From Pseudomonas sp. dw_612 (lineage in GTDB: Bacteria > Pseudomonadota > Gammaproteobacteria > Pseudomonadales > Pseudomonadaceae), in the NCBI RefSeq assembly GCF_018449725.1, contig NZ_JAAVVC010000026.1, forward strand, positions 1-64,000: a DNA stretch of 64,000 nucleotides, given 5' to 3'. Made by a program: the position numbers and the translations under genes. Under the pieces are notes generated by a model. The model was not told the DNA's origin, searched no databases, and saw only the letters and a list, made by a program, of their open reading frames with translations. Below, piece after piece: positions 1 through 9,622 of the stretch. How positions within the stretch are numbered: position 1 is the first letter of the stretch; each line of letters begins with the position of its first letter.

Positions 1-24
1 GAGGCCCGTCCTGCCTACGCAAAT

Positions 25-1389
25 TCAGAGCTGCTGCGCCAACCCCTCAACCTGCTCCTGCCTTTCCGCCTGGCTCAACTTCGCCTGCGGATTAAGCGAC
101 GACCACTGCGGATGCGCCCGCGCCTTGTTCAGCGCTTCGGGCAGCTTGCCTTCGCGCCAGGTCTTGTCCTGCGGCGTGGCTACTTGGATGCTGTCCATCG
201 CCGCATGCCCGCGCTGGTTCAGGGCTTGCACCAACTGCCGCTGGCGCAGAGCTAATAGCCGCAGCACGCTGTCATCGACGGTCAGTTCGCGCTGGCCTTT
301 GATCTTGCCCAGCAAGCGACTGCCATAACTGCGCGCGGTTTGCAGGGCACCACCGGCGATGGCTCCGGCGAGTGCCGCTACGCCGAGGGTCAGGCCGCCG
401 ACCAGCAGGTCCACGCCGGCACCGGCCGCCGCGCCCGCTGCGATACCACCGCCGACCCGAACCCCGAGTTGCTTGAGGGTTTCCGGGTTGAACAAGTCAT
501 CACCCCAACGACCATCGAGCAGCGGCAAGTCGCTGGCCGCCGCGTCCTGTGGGCGGAAGCCATAGAGCTTGAGCAGCGCTTCGACGCAACGCTGTTCCCG
601 TTGGCGCACGGCTTTGCGCAATTCGCTGATCGCTTGTTGTTCCTGTTCCGCCTCGCTGCTGACACTGCGGCGGCACGCGGCGCAGTCGATCAACAATTCG
701 GCAATCAATCGCGCTGCACTCTGCTGGCGAGCCAGGCGTTGGGCCTGTTGATCGACGATCAAACGCTCCAATTGCGGACGGGCGTTTTCCAGTAGCAACG
801 CGAGGCTTTCATACAGTCGACGTTCACCATCCTCTGGCGGGGCGACGCTGTCGAAACGCACCAGCGCATGCAACCCGAGACGCGCCAACGCTTCACGCCA
901 ATCCGGTTCGCGATGCTGGGCACTGCTGACGAAATTCAGCACTGGCAGCAACGGTTTGCCGCAACTGGCCAGCACTTCCAGTTCGTCACGGTACTTGGCC
1001 AACACCGGTTCCCGAGCGTCGATCACATAGAGGCCGGCGTCCGAGGCCAGCAGTTGGCGCAGGACCTTGGCTTCCTGTTCGAAGCGTTGCCGGGCTTCGC
1101 TGCCTTCAAGGAATCGCGCCAGTCGCGCCGGACCATCGAGGCGTTCGCCCGGACGTTCCAGGCGTTCGAGGTAATCGAGCAGGGCGATGGCGTCTTCCAG
1201 GCCCGGCGTGTCGTAGAGATCGAGCAGCGGCTCGCCGTCCACCGATAACCGCGCGCCTTCGACATGCCGGGTGGTGCTGGGCCGATGGGACACTTCACCG
1301 AAACCGACGTCCCGTGTCAGGGTGCGCAGCAACGAGGTCTTGCCGACGTTGGTGTGGCCGACGACGGCGAGCTTCAACGGCTTAATCAT
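25..1389 (-). CDS. GTPase with DUF3482 domain
   Basis: 454 residues, ATG start. The N-terminal part is a Ras-like G domain: Walker A GHTNVGKTS near residue 11, a G3 motif DTPGLED near residue 61, and a weak G4 region (NFVSS instead of a clean NKxD). The C-terminal half matches what is called DUF3482. It holds coiled-coil-like segments rich in Glu, Gln and Arg, then a Gly/Ala-rich hydrophobic stretch at about 310-345 that may insert in the membrane. It overlaps the upstream DUF2868 gene by 8 bp on the same strand, so the two are probably translationally coupled. The pair suggests a membrane-associated GTPase acting with an integral membrane partner. The physiological role is not known to me. 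Confidence 0.85.
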   Translation of the reverse strand: MIKPLKLAVVGHTNVGKTSLLRTLTRDVGFGEVSHRPSTTRHVEGARLSVDGEPLLDLYDTPGLEDAIALLDYLERLERPGERLDGPARLARFLEGSEARQRFEQEAKVLRQLLASDAGLYVIDAREPVLAKYRDELEVLASCGKPLLPVLNFVSSAQHREPDWREALARLGLHALVRFDSVAPPEDGERRLYESLALLLENARPQLERLIVDQQAQRLARQQSAARLIAELLIDCAACRRSVSSEAEQEQQAISELRKAVRQREQRCVEALLKLYGFRPQDAAASDLPLLDGRWGDDLFNPETLKQLGVRVGGGIAAGAAAGAGVDLLVGGLTLGVAALAGAIAGGALQTARSYGSRLLGKIKGQRELTVDDSVLRLLALRQRQLVQALNQRGHAAMDSIQVATPQDKTWREGKLPEALNKARAHPQWSSLNPQAKLSQAERQEQVEGLAQQL

Positions 1390-2752
1390 GACCGGTCTCC
1401 AGCCAATTCATGGGCGCGCAATCGGCGAAGGGCAGTTCCAGTTGTTGCAACGCCACGTGCCAGTCGCCCAGACGCGCGGCATCCAGCGCTTCGCCGGCCG
1501 GCGCTTGCAGCAGCCAGACGCGGGTGGCCGTGGCGTTGCGCGCCAGTTCGGCGATCAATGCCAGACTGCCGCGATCCGGCGAACGGCGTGGATCGCAGGC
1601 AATCGCCAGGCGTGCCGGGGGAAAGCGGCTCAGTTGTTCGAGGAGCTTGTGCCGGGACTCGCGACTGTCGAGGATGCCGGCGTCGCTCACGGATTTTGGC
1701 AGTGGCGGCGGCCATGGTCGTTGATCGTCCAGTTCGATGGCCACCAACAGCGCGCCCTCGCTGTGTAATTGGCTGACGCCGCTTTCGACGCGGTGAAGCT
1801 GATCCGGGGCGGCATCGCTGATGCCCAGGCGTTCGCTGGTGGGCATCAATCGTTCGCGCAATTGCGCATAGCCGGGCAGGTTCAGGTCCAGGCGTAATCC
1901 CGCCTGACCGGTTTTCCAGCGCCACAGGCAAAACAGCGCGAGCAGCAGACGCGGCAGCACACCGTAAACCACCAGCACACCGACCAGCCATGTCGCCCAG
2001 GCCTGTCGGGCGCTTTCGATATTGAGCGCGGAGTCGCCGCTGGCGCGAATCATCTCAACGGTCGGCACGTTAAAGCCGAGCATGGAAGGCAGAGCGCCGA
2101 GGGCTTGGGTCATCGCCACGAAAGTGTCGGCGCTGAGCAGGGTGGTTTCCCAGACGAACCCGTAGCGGCGGGTCGCCATCAGCGTCAGCAGAATCGTCAA
2201 CGCACTGAGCATCGCCAATAACCACAAACTGTTGACCAGCACACCGACGGCCCAGCGATTGAGTTTGTGTCGTTGCAGCAACAGCAGCAGGGCCGGCGCC
2301 AGTTGCGCGGCTTTGGCATCCCGGGCGAGTTTTTCGCTGAGCCACAGCCACAGTCGTCCCAGCGTGGCGCCGTGTTCACCGGCGAACACCAGGCCCAGGG
2401 CCCAGCTCAGCAGAAGAATCAGGTTCAGCCCGAGCAAACTGCCCAAGGCCCAGAACACATTCACCGGGACTTGCCCGTCGCCCAGTGCGGCAAACGCCAG
2501 GCCAGCGCCGCTGACCACGGCCAGTACCGCGAGCACCAACAACGCCAGGCGTGCACCTTGCAGCCAGTGTTTGAGAGCGCTGGTCAGTCCATCACGTTCA
2601 GCCAGCCACAAGGCGCGGCGTTGAATGCGGCTCGGCAGATCGCCGCCGGCGCTGCGGGCCAGTCGGTTGGCTTCCAGATCGTCCAGAGGGCCGGCGTGTT
2701 CTTCGCGCAGGCGAATGGTTTCCGTCAGCCAGAGGTTATTCAGTTCAGTCAC
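1382..2752 (-). CDS. DUF2868 integral membrane protein
   Basis: 456 residues from a GTG start at 2752; no ATG is suitably placed. Four strongly hydrophobic segments are visible, at about 88-112, 120-145, 168-192 and 250-276, and a soluble C-terminal domain follows. The family is known only as DUF2868. The gene ends 8 bp inside the start of the DUF3482 GTPase, so it is the first gene of a two-gene operon and the two products probably form a membrane GTPase module. It is transcribed divergently from folA, with only 85 bp between the two starts for both promoters. Confidence 0.8.
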   Translation of the reverse strand: MTELNNLWLTETIRLREEHAGPLDDLEANRLARSAGGDLPSRIQRRALWLAERDGLTSALKHWLQGARLALLVLAVLAVVSGAGLAFAALGDGQVPVNVFWALGSLLGLNLILLLSWALGLVFAGEHGATLGRLWLWLSEKLARDAKAAQLAPALLLLLQRHKLNRWAVGVLVNSLWLLAMLSALTILLTLMATRRYGFVWETTLLSADTFVAMTQALGALPSMLGFNVPTVEMIRASGDSALNIESARQAWATWLVGVLVVYGVLPRLLLALFCLWRWKTGQAGLRLDLNLPGYAQLRERLMPTSERLGISDAAPDQLHRVESGVSQLHSEGALLVAIELDDQRPWPPPLPKSVSDAGILDSRESRHKLLEQLSRFPPARLAIACDPRRSPDRGSLALIAELARNATATRVWLLQAPAGEALDAARLGDWHVALQQLELPFADCAPMNWLETGHD

Positions 2753-2837
2753 GCGGCATCCCGTCGCTCAAATGAACGGTGAGCATAACCGCTGTGGCGC
2801 TTATCGGGGAAAGGGAGGCTCTGGTATCCTCGCCGGC

Positions 2838-3350
2838 ATGACTAAATCACTCCCCCTCAGCCTGATCGCAGCCCTCGGTGAAAACCGTGTGATCGGCGTC
2901 GACAACAGCATGCCCTGGCACCTGCCGGGGGACTTCAAATACTTCAAGGCCACCACCCTGGGCAAGCCGATCATCATGGGTCGCAAGACCTGGGATTCCC
3001 TCGGTCGTCCGCTGCCGGGCCGGCTGAACATCGTGGTCAGCCGTCAGGCGGATCTGGTGCTGGAAGGCGCAGAGGTTTATCCGTCGCTGGAGGCTGCGGT
3101 CGTTCGCGCTGAAGAATGGGCGAAAGCGCAGGGCGTCGATGAGTTGATGCTGATTGGCGGGGCGCAGTTGTATGCCCAAGGGCTGGCACAGGCCGATCGG
3201 CTGTACCTGACGCGCGTGGCGCTGAGCCCGGAGGGAGATGCGTGGTTTCCGGAGTTTGATTTGAACCAGTGGAAGCTGGTTTCCAACATCGAGAATCCGG
3301 CGGTAGATGACAAGCCGGCGTACAACTTTGAGGTTTGGGAAAAGGCCTGA
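2838..3350 (+). CDS. folA: Dihydrofolate reductase
   Basis: 170 residues. Catalyses the NADPH-dependent reduction of dihydrofolate to tetrahydrofolate in the cytoplasm, and is the target of trimethoprim. Seen in the sequence: the N-terminal LIAALGENRVIG strand, the PWHLPGD motif with the proton-donor acid at residue 32, the MGRKTWDS cofactor loop and the LMLIGGAQLY motif. The reading frame stays open further upstream, but the ATG at 2838 gives the standard family length and N-terminus, so it is the start used here. A REP pair follows the stop, and tcyP then converges on the opposite strand. Confidence 0.96.
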   Translation: MTKSLPLSLIAALGENRVIGVDNSMPWHLPGDFKYFKATTLGKPIIMGRKTWDSLGRPLPGRLNIVVSRQADLVLEGAEVYPSLEAAVVRAEEWAKAQGVDELMLIGGAQLYAQGLAQADRLYLTRVALSPEGDAWFPEFDLNQWKLVSNIENPAVDDKPAYNFEVWEKA

Positions 3351-3353
3351 AAG

Positions 3354-3420
3354 CTTCGCGAGCAAGCCCGCTCCCACATTGGAACGCGTACTCCATGTGG
3401 GAGCGGGCTTGCTCGCGAAG
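3354..3420. repeat. REP pair, family 1
   Basis: Two inverted copies of the dispersed element (arms CTTCGCGAGCAAGCCCGCTC and its complement), separated by about 15 bp, between the convergent folA and tcyP genes. It may also act as a bidirectional transcript-stabilising or terminating hairpin. Confidence 0.9.
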
Positions 3421-3444
3421 GGGCCCGCTCAGTCGCTGAAAATC

Positions 3445-4836
3445 TTAAGCCTGAGCCAACTCCGCATGCTCATCCGCATCCAACAATTCTTTATCCGTCT
3501 GCTGCATGATCTGGCTGGTAATCGCCCCCGCCGTGATCGACCCACTGACGTTCAACGCCGTGCGCCCCATATCAATCAGCGGCTCGACCGAAATCAGCAA
3601 CGCCACCAGTGACACCGGCAAGCCCATGGCCGGCAGCACGATCAACGCGGCAAACGTCGCGCCGCCACCCACGCCCGCTACACCGGCCGAACTCAGGGTC
3701 ACAATCGCCACCAGCGTCGCGATCCACAGCGGATCCAGCGGGTTGATGCCCACGGTCGGCGCGACCATAACCGCCAACATCGCCGGGTACAGACCGGCAC
3801 AGCCGTTCTGGCCAATGGTCGCGCCGAACGAAGCGGCGAAACTGGCGATGGATTGCGGGATGCCCAAACGGCTGGTCTGCGCTTCGATGCTCAGCGGAAT
3901 GGTTGCGGCGCTGGAGCGGCTGGTGAAGGCAAACGTCAGCACCGGCCAGATCTTGCGGAAGAAACGCAGCGGGTTGATCCCGGCCGCCGACACCAGCACA
4001 CCGTGGATCACAAACATCAGGCCCAGGCCGATGTAGGACACCACCACGAAACTGCCGAGTTTGATGATGTCTTGCAGGTTGGAGCCGGCGACTACTTTGG
4101 TCATCAGCGCCAGCACGCCGTACGGGGTCAGTTTCATCACCAGACGCACCAGACGCATCACCCAGGCTTGCAGGGTGTCGATGGCGTTGATCACTTTCTG
4201 ACCTTTTTCGACGTCATCTTTCAGCAGTTGCAGCGCGGCGACCCCGAGGAACGCGGCGAAGATCACCACGCTGATGATCGAGGTCGGCTTGGCCCGGGCC
4301 AGGTCGGCGAACGGGTTCTGCGGGATGAACGACAGCAGCAACTGCGGCACATTCAGGTCCGCGACCTTGCCCGCGTAGTCGGTCTGGATGGTTTGCAGCC
4401 GGGCCATTTCCTGAGTGCCGGCAACCAGACCTTCGGCGGTCAGGCCGAACAGGTTGGTCAGGCCGATACCGATCAGCGCCGCGATGGCGGTGGTGAACAG
4501 CAGCGTGCCGATGGTCAGGAAACTGATTTTGCCCAACGACGAAGCGTTGTGCAGACGGGCCACGGCGCTGAGGATCGAGGCGAACACCAACGGGATCACG
4601 ATCATTTGCAGCAACTGCACGTAACCGTTGCCGACCAGATCGAACCAGCCGATCGAGGCTTTCAGCACCGGGTTGCCCGCGCCATAAATAGTATGTAACG
4701 CCACACCGAAGATCACGCCCAACACCAAGGCGAGCAGAACCTTCTTGGCTAGACTCCAAGTGGTGTGACGGGTTTGCGCCAGGCCAACGAGCAGCGCGAG
4801 GAACACCAGCAGATTGAGAATCAGCGGCAGATTCAT
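3445..4836 (-). CDS. tcyP: L-cystine:sodium symporter TcyP
   Basis: 463 residues from the ATG at 4836; an in-frame extension upstream to 5001 is not membrane-like and is left out. It belongs to the dicarboxylate/amino acid:cation symporter family and closely matches the remembered TcyP/YdjN sequences, for example the segments GNGYVQLLQMIVIPLVFASI, AFTSRSSAATIPL and GQNGCAGLYPAMLAVMVAPT. About eight to ten hydrophobic helices and two re-entrant loops are expected. It takes up cystine across the inner membrane. It stands alone, convergent with folA and divergent from the phosphatase gene, with 244 bp upstream for promoters. A substrate other than cystine cannot be excluded from sequence alone. 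Confidence 0.9.
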   Translation of the reverse strand: MNLPLILNLLVFLALLVGLAQTRHTTWSLAKKVLLALVLGVIFGVALHTIYGAGNPVLKASIGWFDLVGNGYVQLLQMIVIPLVFASILSAVARLHNASSLGKISFLTIGTLLFTTAIAALIGIGLTNLFGLTAEGLVAGTQEMARLQTIQTDYAGKVADLNVPQLLLSFIPQNPFADLARAKPTSIISVVIFAAFLGVAALQLLKDDVEKGQKVINAIDTLQAWVMRLVRLVMKLTPYGVLALMTKVVAGSNLQDIIKLGSFVVVSYIGLGLMFVIHGVLVSAAGINPLRFFRKIWPVLTFAFTSRSSAATIPLSIEAQTSRLGIPQSIASFAASFGATIGQNGCAGLYPAMLAVMVAPTVGINPLDPLWIATLVAIVTLSSAGVAGVGGGATFAALIVLPAMGLPVSLVALLISVEPLIDMGRTALNVSGSITAGAITSQIMQQTDKELLDADEHAELAQA

Positions 4837-5086
4837 AAAGACTCCATAGACTTGTGCCAGCCACCTTCGTGTGTGACTGCGAACCGGCAAGCCTAACAGC
4901 TTGATATCTAATGAATTAATACCGAAAAAAGCGGTGAACTGTCGTTTTTGGAATAAGCCGGTGCCGCTGTGGGGAATGCGCCTGACGGAATCAGGACGCA
5001 AGCGGTCGCGGGCGGGCGAGAATTGTCACAGTTTTTTGATAGCGTCGATCTCTTTGAATCAGGTCCCTCTATAAGGAAGCATGCAG

Positions 5087-6142
5087 ATGAAGTTCGCACC
5101 GAAAATGCTGGCTGCTGCGCTCTGCCTCGGCCTCGTCGGCCAGGTATTTGCCACGGATTTGAAGCATTGGCCAGCCGATCAGGCCAAGGCGCTGGACGCG
5201 ATGATTGCGGCCAATGCCAACAAGGGTAACTTCGCGGTGTTCGACATGGACAACACCAGTTACCGCTACGACCTCGAAGAGTCTTTGCTGCCGTTCATGG
5301 AAAACAAGGGCCTGATCACTCGCGAGACGCTCGACCCCTCGCTGAAACTGATTCCGTTCAAGGACACCGCCGACCACAAGGAAAGTCTGTTCAGCTACTA
5401 CTATCGCCTCTGCGAAATCGACGACATGGTGTGCTACCCATGGGTCGCCCAGGTGTTCTCCGGCTTCACGCTTAAAGAACTCAAGGGCTACGTCGACGAG
5501 CTGATGGCGTCCGGCAAACCGGTGCCAAGCACGTATTACGACGGTGATGTGGTCAAGACCATCGACGTCCAGCCGCCGAAAGTCTTCACCGGCCAGGCTG
5601 AGCTGTACAACAAATTGATGGAGAACGGCATTGAGGTCTACGTGATGACCGCTGCCTCCGAAGAACTGGTGCGCATGGTCGCGGCCGACCCCAAGTACGG
5701 TTACAACGTCAAACCGCAGAACGTGATCGGCGTGACCACGCTGCTCAAGGACCGCAAGACTGGCGAACTGACCACGGCACGCAAGCAGATCACCGCCGGC
5801 AAGTATGACGAGAAGGCCAACCTCGACCTCGAACTGACCCCATACCTGTGGACACCCGCCACCTGGATGGCCGGTAAACAAGCGGCGATCCTGACCTACA
5901 TCGATGAATGGAAAAAACCGGTACTGGTGGGCGGTGACACCCCGAGCAGCGACGGCTACATGCTGTTCCACAGTGTTGACGTGGCCAAGGGCGGCATTCA
6001 CTTGTGGGTCAACCGCAAAGACAAATACATGACTCAGATTAACGGCATGATGGCCAAGCACGCCGCGGCCCAGGCCAAAGAAGGCTTGCCGGTGACGGCG
6101 GATAAAAACTGGGTGATTGTGAAACCGGAAGAAATTCAGTAA
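5087..6142 (+). CDS. pchP: Periplasmic HAD phosphatase, phosphorylcholine phosphatase-like
   Basis: 351 residues from the second of two close ATGs. The AAGGA ribosome-binding site at about 5073-5077 lies 9 bases before this one but only 3 before the ATG at 5081. A Sec signal peptide ends near residue 23 (AFA-like site, VFATDLKHW). HAD motif I is FDMDNT at about 52-57, a motif II-like VMTAASEE sits near 190, and the late GGDTPSSDG motif binds metal. The two Asp residues fall at 31 and 33 of the predicted mature protein, as in P. aeruginosa PchP, which hydrolyses phosphorylcholine from host lipids to supply choline. The match is from memory of that protein and runs through most of the length. 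It is a single-gene unit with an inverted repeat and a terminator downstream. Confidence 0.85.
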   Translation: MKFAPKMLAAALCLGLVGQVFATDLKHWPADQAKALDAMIAANANKGNFAVFDMDNTSYRYDLEESLLPFMENKGLITRETLDPSLKLIPFKDTADHKESLFSYYYRLCEIDDMVCYPWVAQVFSGFTLKELKGYVDELMASGKPVPSTYYDGDVVKTIDVQPPKVFTGQAELYNKLMENGIEVYVMTAASEELVRMVAADPKYGYNVKPQNVIGVTTLLKDRKTGELTTARKQITAGKYDEKANLDLELTPYLWTPATWMAGKQAAILTYIDEWKKPVLVGGDTPSSDGYMLFHSVDVAKGGIHLWVNRKDKYMTQINGMMAKHAAAQAKEGLPVTADKNWVIVKPEEIQ

Positions 6143-6164
6143 TCCCAGAGTCGCGGAATCAAAT

Positions 6165-6253
6165 GTAGGAGCTGCCGAAGGCTGCGATCTTTTGATCTTT
6201 CTTTGGCGCGACGGCTGAAAATCAAAAGATCGCAGCCTTCGGCAGCTCCTACA
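6165..6253. repeat. Long inverted repeat, family 2
   Basis: Arms of about 33 bp (TGTAGGAGCTGCCGAAGGCT and onward, with its complement) flank a loop of about 22 bp. Further copies lie at 36480-36559, at 46506-46597 (degenerate) and, as one arm only, at 16096-16125. Confidence 0.9.
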
Positions 6254-6268
6254 GGGGATCTGCGAAAA

Positions 6269-6299
6269 CAAAATGCCCCGCACTTCGCGGGGCATTTTT
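6269..6299. terminator. Bidirectional rho-independent terminator
   Basis: The stem AAAATGCCCCG / CGGGGCATTTTT lies between the convergent pchP-like gene and ilvD. A and T runs on both sides let it serve both transcripts. Confidence 0.85.
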
Positions 6300-6316
6300 A
6301 TGGTGACGATTAAGCC

Positions 6317-8158
6317 TTACAGCCCGTCGAGCATCGCTTTGTTGCGCACAGCACCCTTGTCGGCACTGGTGGCCAGCAGGGCGTAGGCTTTCAGCGCGGT
6401 GGTCACTTTACGTGGACGTTTTTCAACCGGTTTCCAGCCTTTCTGATCCTGCTCGACCCGGCGTGCTGCCAGTTCTTCATCGCTGACCAACAGGTTGATC
6501 GAGCGGTTCGGAATGTCGATCAGTACCTTGTCGCCATCCTGCACCAGGCCAATCGCGCCGCCAGCAGCAGCTTCCGGCGAAGCATGACCGATGGACAGGC
6601 CCGAGGTGCCGCCGGAGAAACGGCCGTCGGTGAGCAGGGCGCAGGCTTTGCCCAGGCCTTTGGATTTCAGGTAGGACGTCGGGTACAGCATTTCCTGCAT
6701 GCCCGGGCCGCCTTTCGGGCCTTCGTAACGGATGATCACGATGTCGCCGGCCTTCACTTCGTCCGCGAGGATGCCGCGTACGGCGCTGTCCTGGCTTTCG
6801 AAGATCTTCGCGTTGCCTTCGAACACGTGGATCGACTCATCGACACCGGCGGTTTTCACCACGCAACCGTCGAGCGCGATGTTGCCGTACAGAACGGCCA
6901 GGCCACCTTCTTGCGAGTAGGCGTGCTCGACACTGCGGATGCAGCCGTTTTCACGGTCGTCGTCCAGGGTTTCCCAGCGGGTCGACTGGCTGAACGCGGT
7001 TTGCGTCGGGATGCCCGCCGGACCGGCCTTGAAGAAGTGATGCACGGCTTCGTCGGTGGTCTGGGTGATGTCCCACTTGGCGATGCCTTCGGCCATGCTC
7101 TTGCTGTGCACGGTCGGCAACTCGGTGTGCAGCAGACCGCCACGAGCCAGCGAACCGAGGATGCTGAAGATCCCGCCGGCACGGTGCACGTCTTCCATGT
7201 GGTACTTCTGAATGTTCGGCGCGACTTTGCACAGTTGCGGTACGTGGCGGGAGAGGCGGTCGATGTCCTTCAGGTCGAAGTCGATCTCGGCTTCCTGGGC
7301 CGCGGCCAGCAAGTGCAGGATGGTGTTGGTGGAACCGCCCATGGCGATGTCCAGGGTCATCGCGTTTTCGAACGCCTTGAAGTTGGCGATGTTGCGCGGC
7401 AATACCGACTCATCGTTTTCGCCGTAGTAACGCTTGCACAGGTCGACGATGGTGCGGCCGGCCTGCAGGAACAGTTGCTCGCGATCGCTGTGGGTCGCGA
7501 GGGTCGAGCCGTTGCCCGGCAATGCCAGGCCCAGGGCTTCGACCAGGCAGTTCATCGAGTTGGCGGTGAACATGCCGGAGCACGAACCGCACGTCGGGCA
7601 GGCGCTGCGCTCGTACTCAGCGACTTTCTCGTCAGAAGCGCTGGAGTCGGCGGCGATCACCATGGCATCGACAAGATCGAGACCGTGGCTGGCGAGTTTG
7701 GTCTTGCCGGCTTCCATCGGGCCGCCGGAAACGAAGATCACCGGGATGTTCAGGCGCAAAGCGGCCATCAGCATGCCAGGGGTGATCTTGTCGCAGTTGG
7801 AGATGCAGACGATGGCGTCGGCGCAGTGGGCGTTGACCATGTATTCGACGGAGTCGGCGATGATCTCGCGGCTCGGCAGCGAATACAGCATGCCGTCGTG
7901 GCCCATGGCGATGCCGTCATCCACGGCGATGGTGTTGAATTCTTTCGCTACGCCACCGGCCCGTTCGATTTCCCGGGCGACCAGTTGGCCCAGGTCCTTG
8001 AGATGGACGTGGCCCGGTACAAACTGGGTGAACGAGTTGGCAATGGCGATGATCGGCTTCTTGAAGTCGTCATCTTTCATCCCCGTCGCGCGCCACAATG
8101 CGCGGGCACCGGCCATGTTGCGGCCGTGGGTGGATGTTTTCGAGCGGTAATCAGGCAT
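6317..8158 (-). CDS. ilvD: Dihydroxy-acid dehydratase
   Basis: 613 residues, ATG start, full family length. Dehydrates 2,3-dihydroxy-isovalerate and 2,3-dihydroxy-methylvalerate to the 2-oxo acids that precede valine, leucine and isoleucine. Visible features: the opening YRSKTSTHGRNMAGAR, the CISNCDKITPGM motif with Cys 122, the CPTCGSCSGMFTANSMNC segment with Cys 187, 190 and 193, and the C-terminal DGRFSGGTSGLSIGH signature. The conserved cysteines fit the Fe-S-dependent class. It is monocistronic. The accessory operon at 8417-11797 reads towards it, with 258 bp between, in which I saw no clear terminator. Confidence 0.97.
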   Translation of the reverse strand: MPDYRSKTSTHGRNMAGARALWRATGMKDDDFKKPIIAIANSFTQFVPGHVHLKDLGQLVAREIERAGGVAKEFNTIAVDDGIAMGHDGMLYSLPSREIIADSVEYMVNAHCADAIVCISNCDKITPGMLMAALRLNIPVIFVSGGPMEAGKTKLASHGLDLVDAMVIAADSSASDEKVAEYERSACPTCGSCSGMFTANSMNCLVEALGLALPGNGSTLATHSDREQLFLQAGRTIVDLCKRYYGENDESVLPRNIANFKAFENAMTLDIAMGGSTNTILHLLAAAQEAEIDFDLKDIDRLSRHVPQLCKVAPNIQKYHMEDVHRAGGIFSILGSLARGGLLHTELPTVHSKSMAEGIAKWDITQTTDEAVHHFFKAGPAGIPTQTAFSQSTRWETLDDDRENGCIRSVEHAYSQEGGLAVLYGNIALDGCVVKTAGVDESIHVFEGNAKIFESQDSAVRGILADEVKAGDIVIIRYEGPKGGPGMQEMLYPTSYLKSKGLGKACALLTDGRFSGGTSGLSIGHASPEAAAGGAIGLVQDGDKVLIDIPNRSINLLVSDEELAARRVEQDQKGWKPVEKRPRKVTTALKAYALLATSADKGAVRNKAMLDGL

Positions 8159-8416
8159 GGAGCACTCCGGGCGGCTAATCAGGTAACAAATGGGGAGTGA
8201 GCTTCTATTGACGTCTGGAACACTCAGAAATGGCCGTGTGTCCGGAAGTTGCCGATGACTTTGCGGGATCGCCGCTTGCCTCAGCCTGAGCTCATAAACC
8301 CGCCGGGGGATGAATGGCGATGAATCTCGCGATTCTACACCGCTGGCGTCAGGAGGGAATGCCGGAAAGTGTTGATCCAGCGCTGACGCAGTGTGTGGGA
8401 TGACGACCGGCAGCTT

Positions 8417-9622
8417 TCATCCGACAGTCAGCAGCCGGTGACGCCGGGTAATCAGCGCATTGAGGCTGATACCGGCGGCGCTCAAGAGTAGAAAACTGAG
8501 GGCCAGGGTCGTCTGCAAATCGGTGCTGCTCAGGTTGATCAGGGCACTGATCAACCCGCCGAAGATGAACACCAGGGTGTTGCCCGCCGCGGCTGATGTG
8601 CCGGCCTTGTCCGGAAAGATCTCCATGGCTTTGGAGGTGGCGACAGGGCGGGCAATGGTGGTGCCGGCGGTGCAGATAATCATTGGAATCAACACCGTCA
8701 GGGTCGACAGCCCCAGCAAGGTCGAAAGCATCAGCATTATCAGGCCTGAAAAAAAGATCAGGCCCAGACCCACGATGATCTGTGTGTTGGGGGCGATTCG
8801 ACCGCCGATGAGCCGGGCGACGATGCCGCCGAAGATATACGCCAAACCGTAGAGCAACAACGTTAGCGAGAACGCGTAGGGCGAAAGCTGCAACTGATCC
8901 ATGAAGATCAGCGGCGAAATGACAATAAAGGAAAAGTGACAGGCGAAGGCAATCGCGGCAATCAACCAGTAGCCCAGAAACCCGGCATCGCGGTAGACCA
9001 CGCGATATGACTGGACGATGCCTTGGCGCATGAGCTTGGCCGGGCGCTGGTTTTCAAGGAAGAAACAGGCTTTCAGAAACACGGCACCGGCCAGGGCGAT
9101 GAAGGCCACAAAGCTGCCGGGCCAGTCCAGGGCTTGCTGCAACAGGGTCCCGGCCAGGGGCGAAATGGAAATGAAGATTCCGCTGGCGGTCACCATGAGA
9201 ATCCTCAGGCGGTCCCGCTCCTTGCCTTCGAACAAATCTTGAACCAGGGCCTGAGTGAGCACAAAACAGCCGCACCCGATGGCCTGGACCACCCGGAACA
9301 ACAGGAACCAGGAATACTCGGTGGACCACAGGCAACCCACCGCGCCGATGATCGACACCGCCATGCCTGCCAACAGCAGCCCCTTGCGCCCGATGGCGTC
9401 CGACAACGGCCCGATCAATAGTTGCGACAGGGAGATGCCGACGGCAAACAGGCTGATGGAAAACGCAATGTCGGCCGGGGTGGTTCGAAAGTGTTCGGCC
9501 AGTGCCGGAAATGAGGGCAGCAGGACGTCCAGCGGAAAGACTCCGAGCAATACCATGGTCATCAACAGGATGACCGCGGCACGGCGTTTTTTGAGAACGA
9601 CAGCCGGTTTTCCTTCATCCAT
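8417..9622 (-). CDS. MFS exporter, Bcr/CflA type
   Basis: 401 residues, counted from the ATG at 9622 that follows an AGGA site by 7 bases; the open frame extends upstream but that part lies within the AurF-like gene. Twelve hydrophobic helices are visible. The loop 2-3 signature is present as LIGPLSDAIGRKGLLLAG. The N-terminal PLDVLLPSFPALAEHF and the sequence as a whole resemble the Bcr/CflA drug-resistance group (DHA1 family). It is the last gene of the accessory operon. Its start overlaps the end of the diiron oxygenase by 8 bp, so it is coupled to the biosynthetic genes. Its likely job is export of, or self-protection against, the product of the operon; the substrate is not known. Confidence 0.88.
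   Translation of the reverse strand: MDEGKPAVVLKKRRAAVILLMTMVLLGVFPLDVLLPSFPALAEHFRTTPADIAFSISLFAVGISLSQLLIGPLSDAIGRKGLLLAGMAVSIIGAVGCLWSTEYSWFLLFRVVQAIGCGCFVLTQALVQDLFEGKERDRLRILMVTASGIFISISPLAGTLLQQALDWPGSFVAFIALAGAVFLKACFFLENQRPAKLMRQGIVQSYRVVYRDAGFLGYWLIAAIAFACHFSFIVISPLIFMDQLQLSPYAFSLTLLLYGLAYIFGGIVARLIGGRIAPNTQIIVGLGLIFFSGLIMLMLSTLLGLSTLTVLIPMIICTAGTTIARPVATSKAMEIFPDKAGTSAAAGNTLVFIFGGLISALINLSSTDLQTTLALSFLLLSAAGISLNALITRRHRLLTVG

Noticed and set aside
6584..8200. 538-codon open frame on the plus strand
   Set aside because: It is antisense to ilvD, which has all expected motifs.
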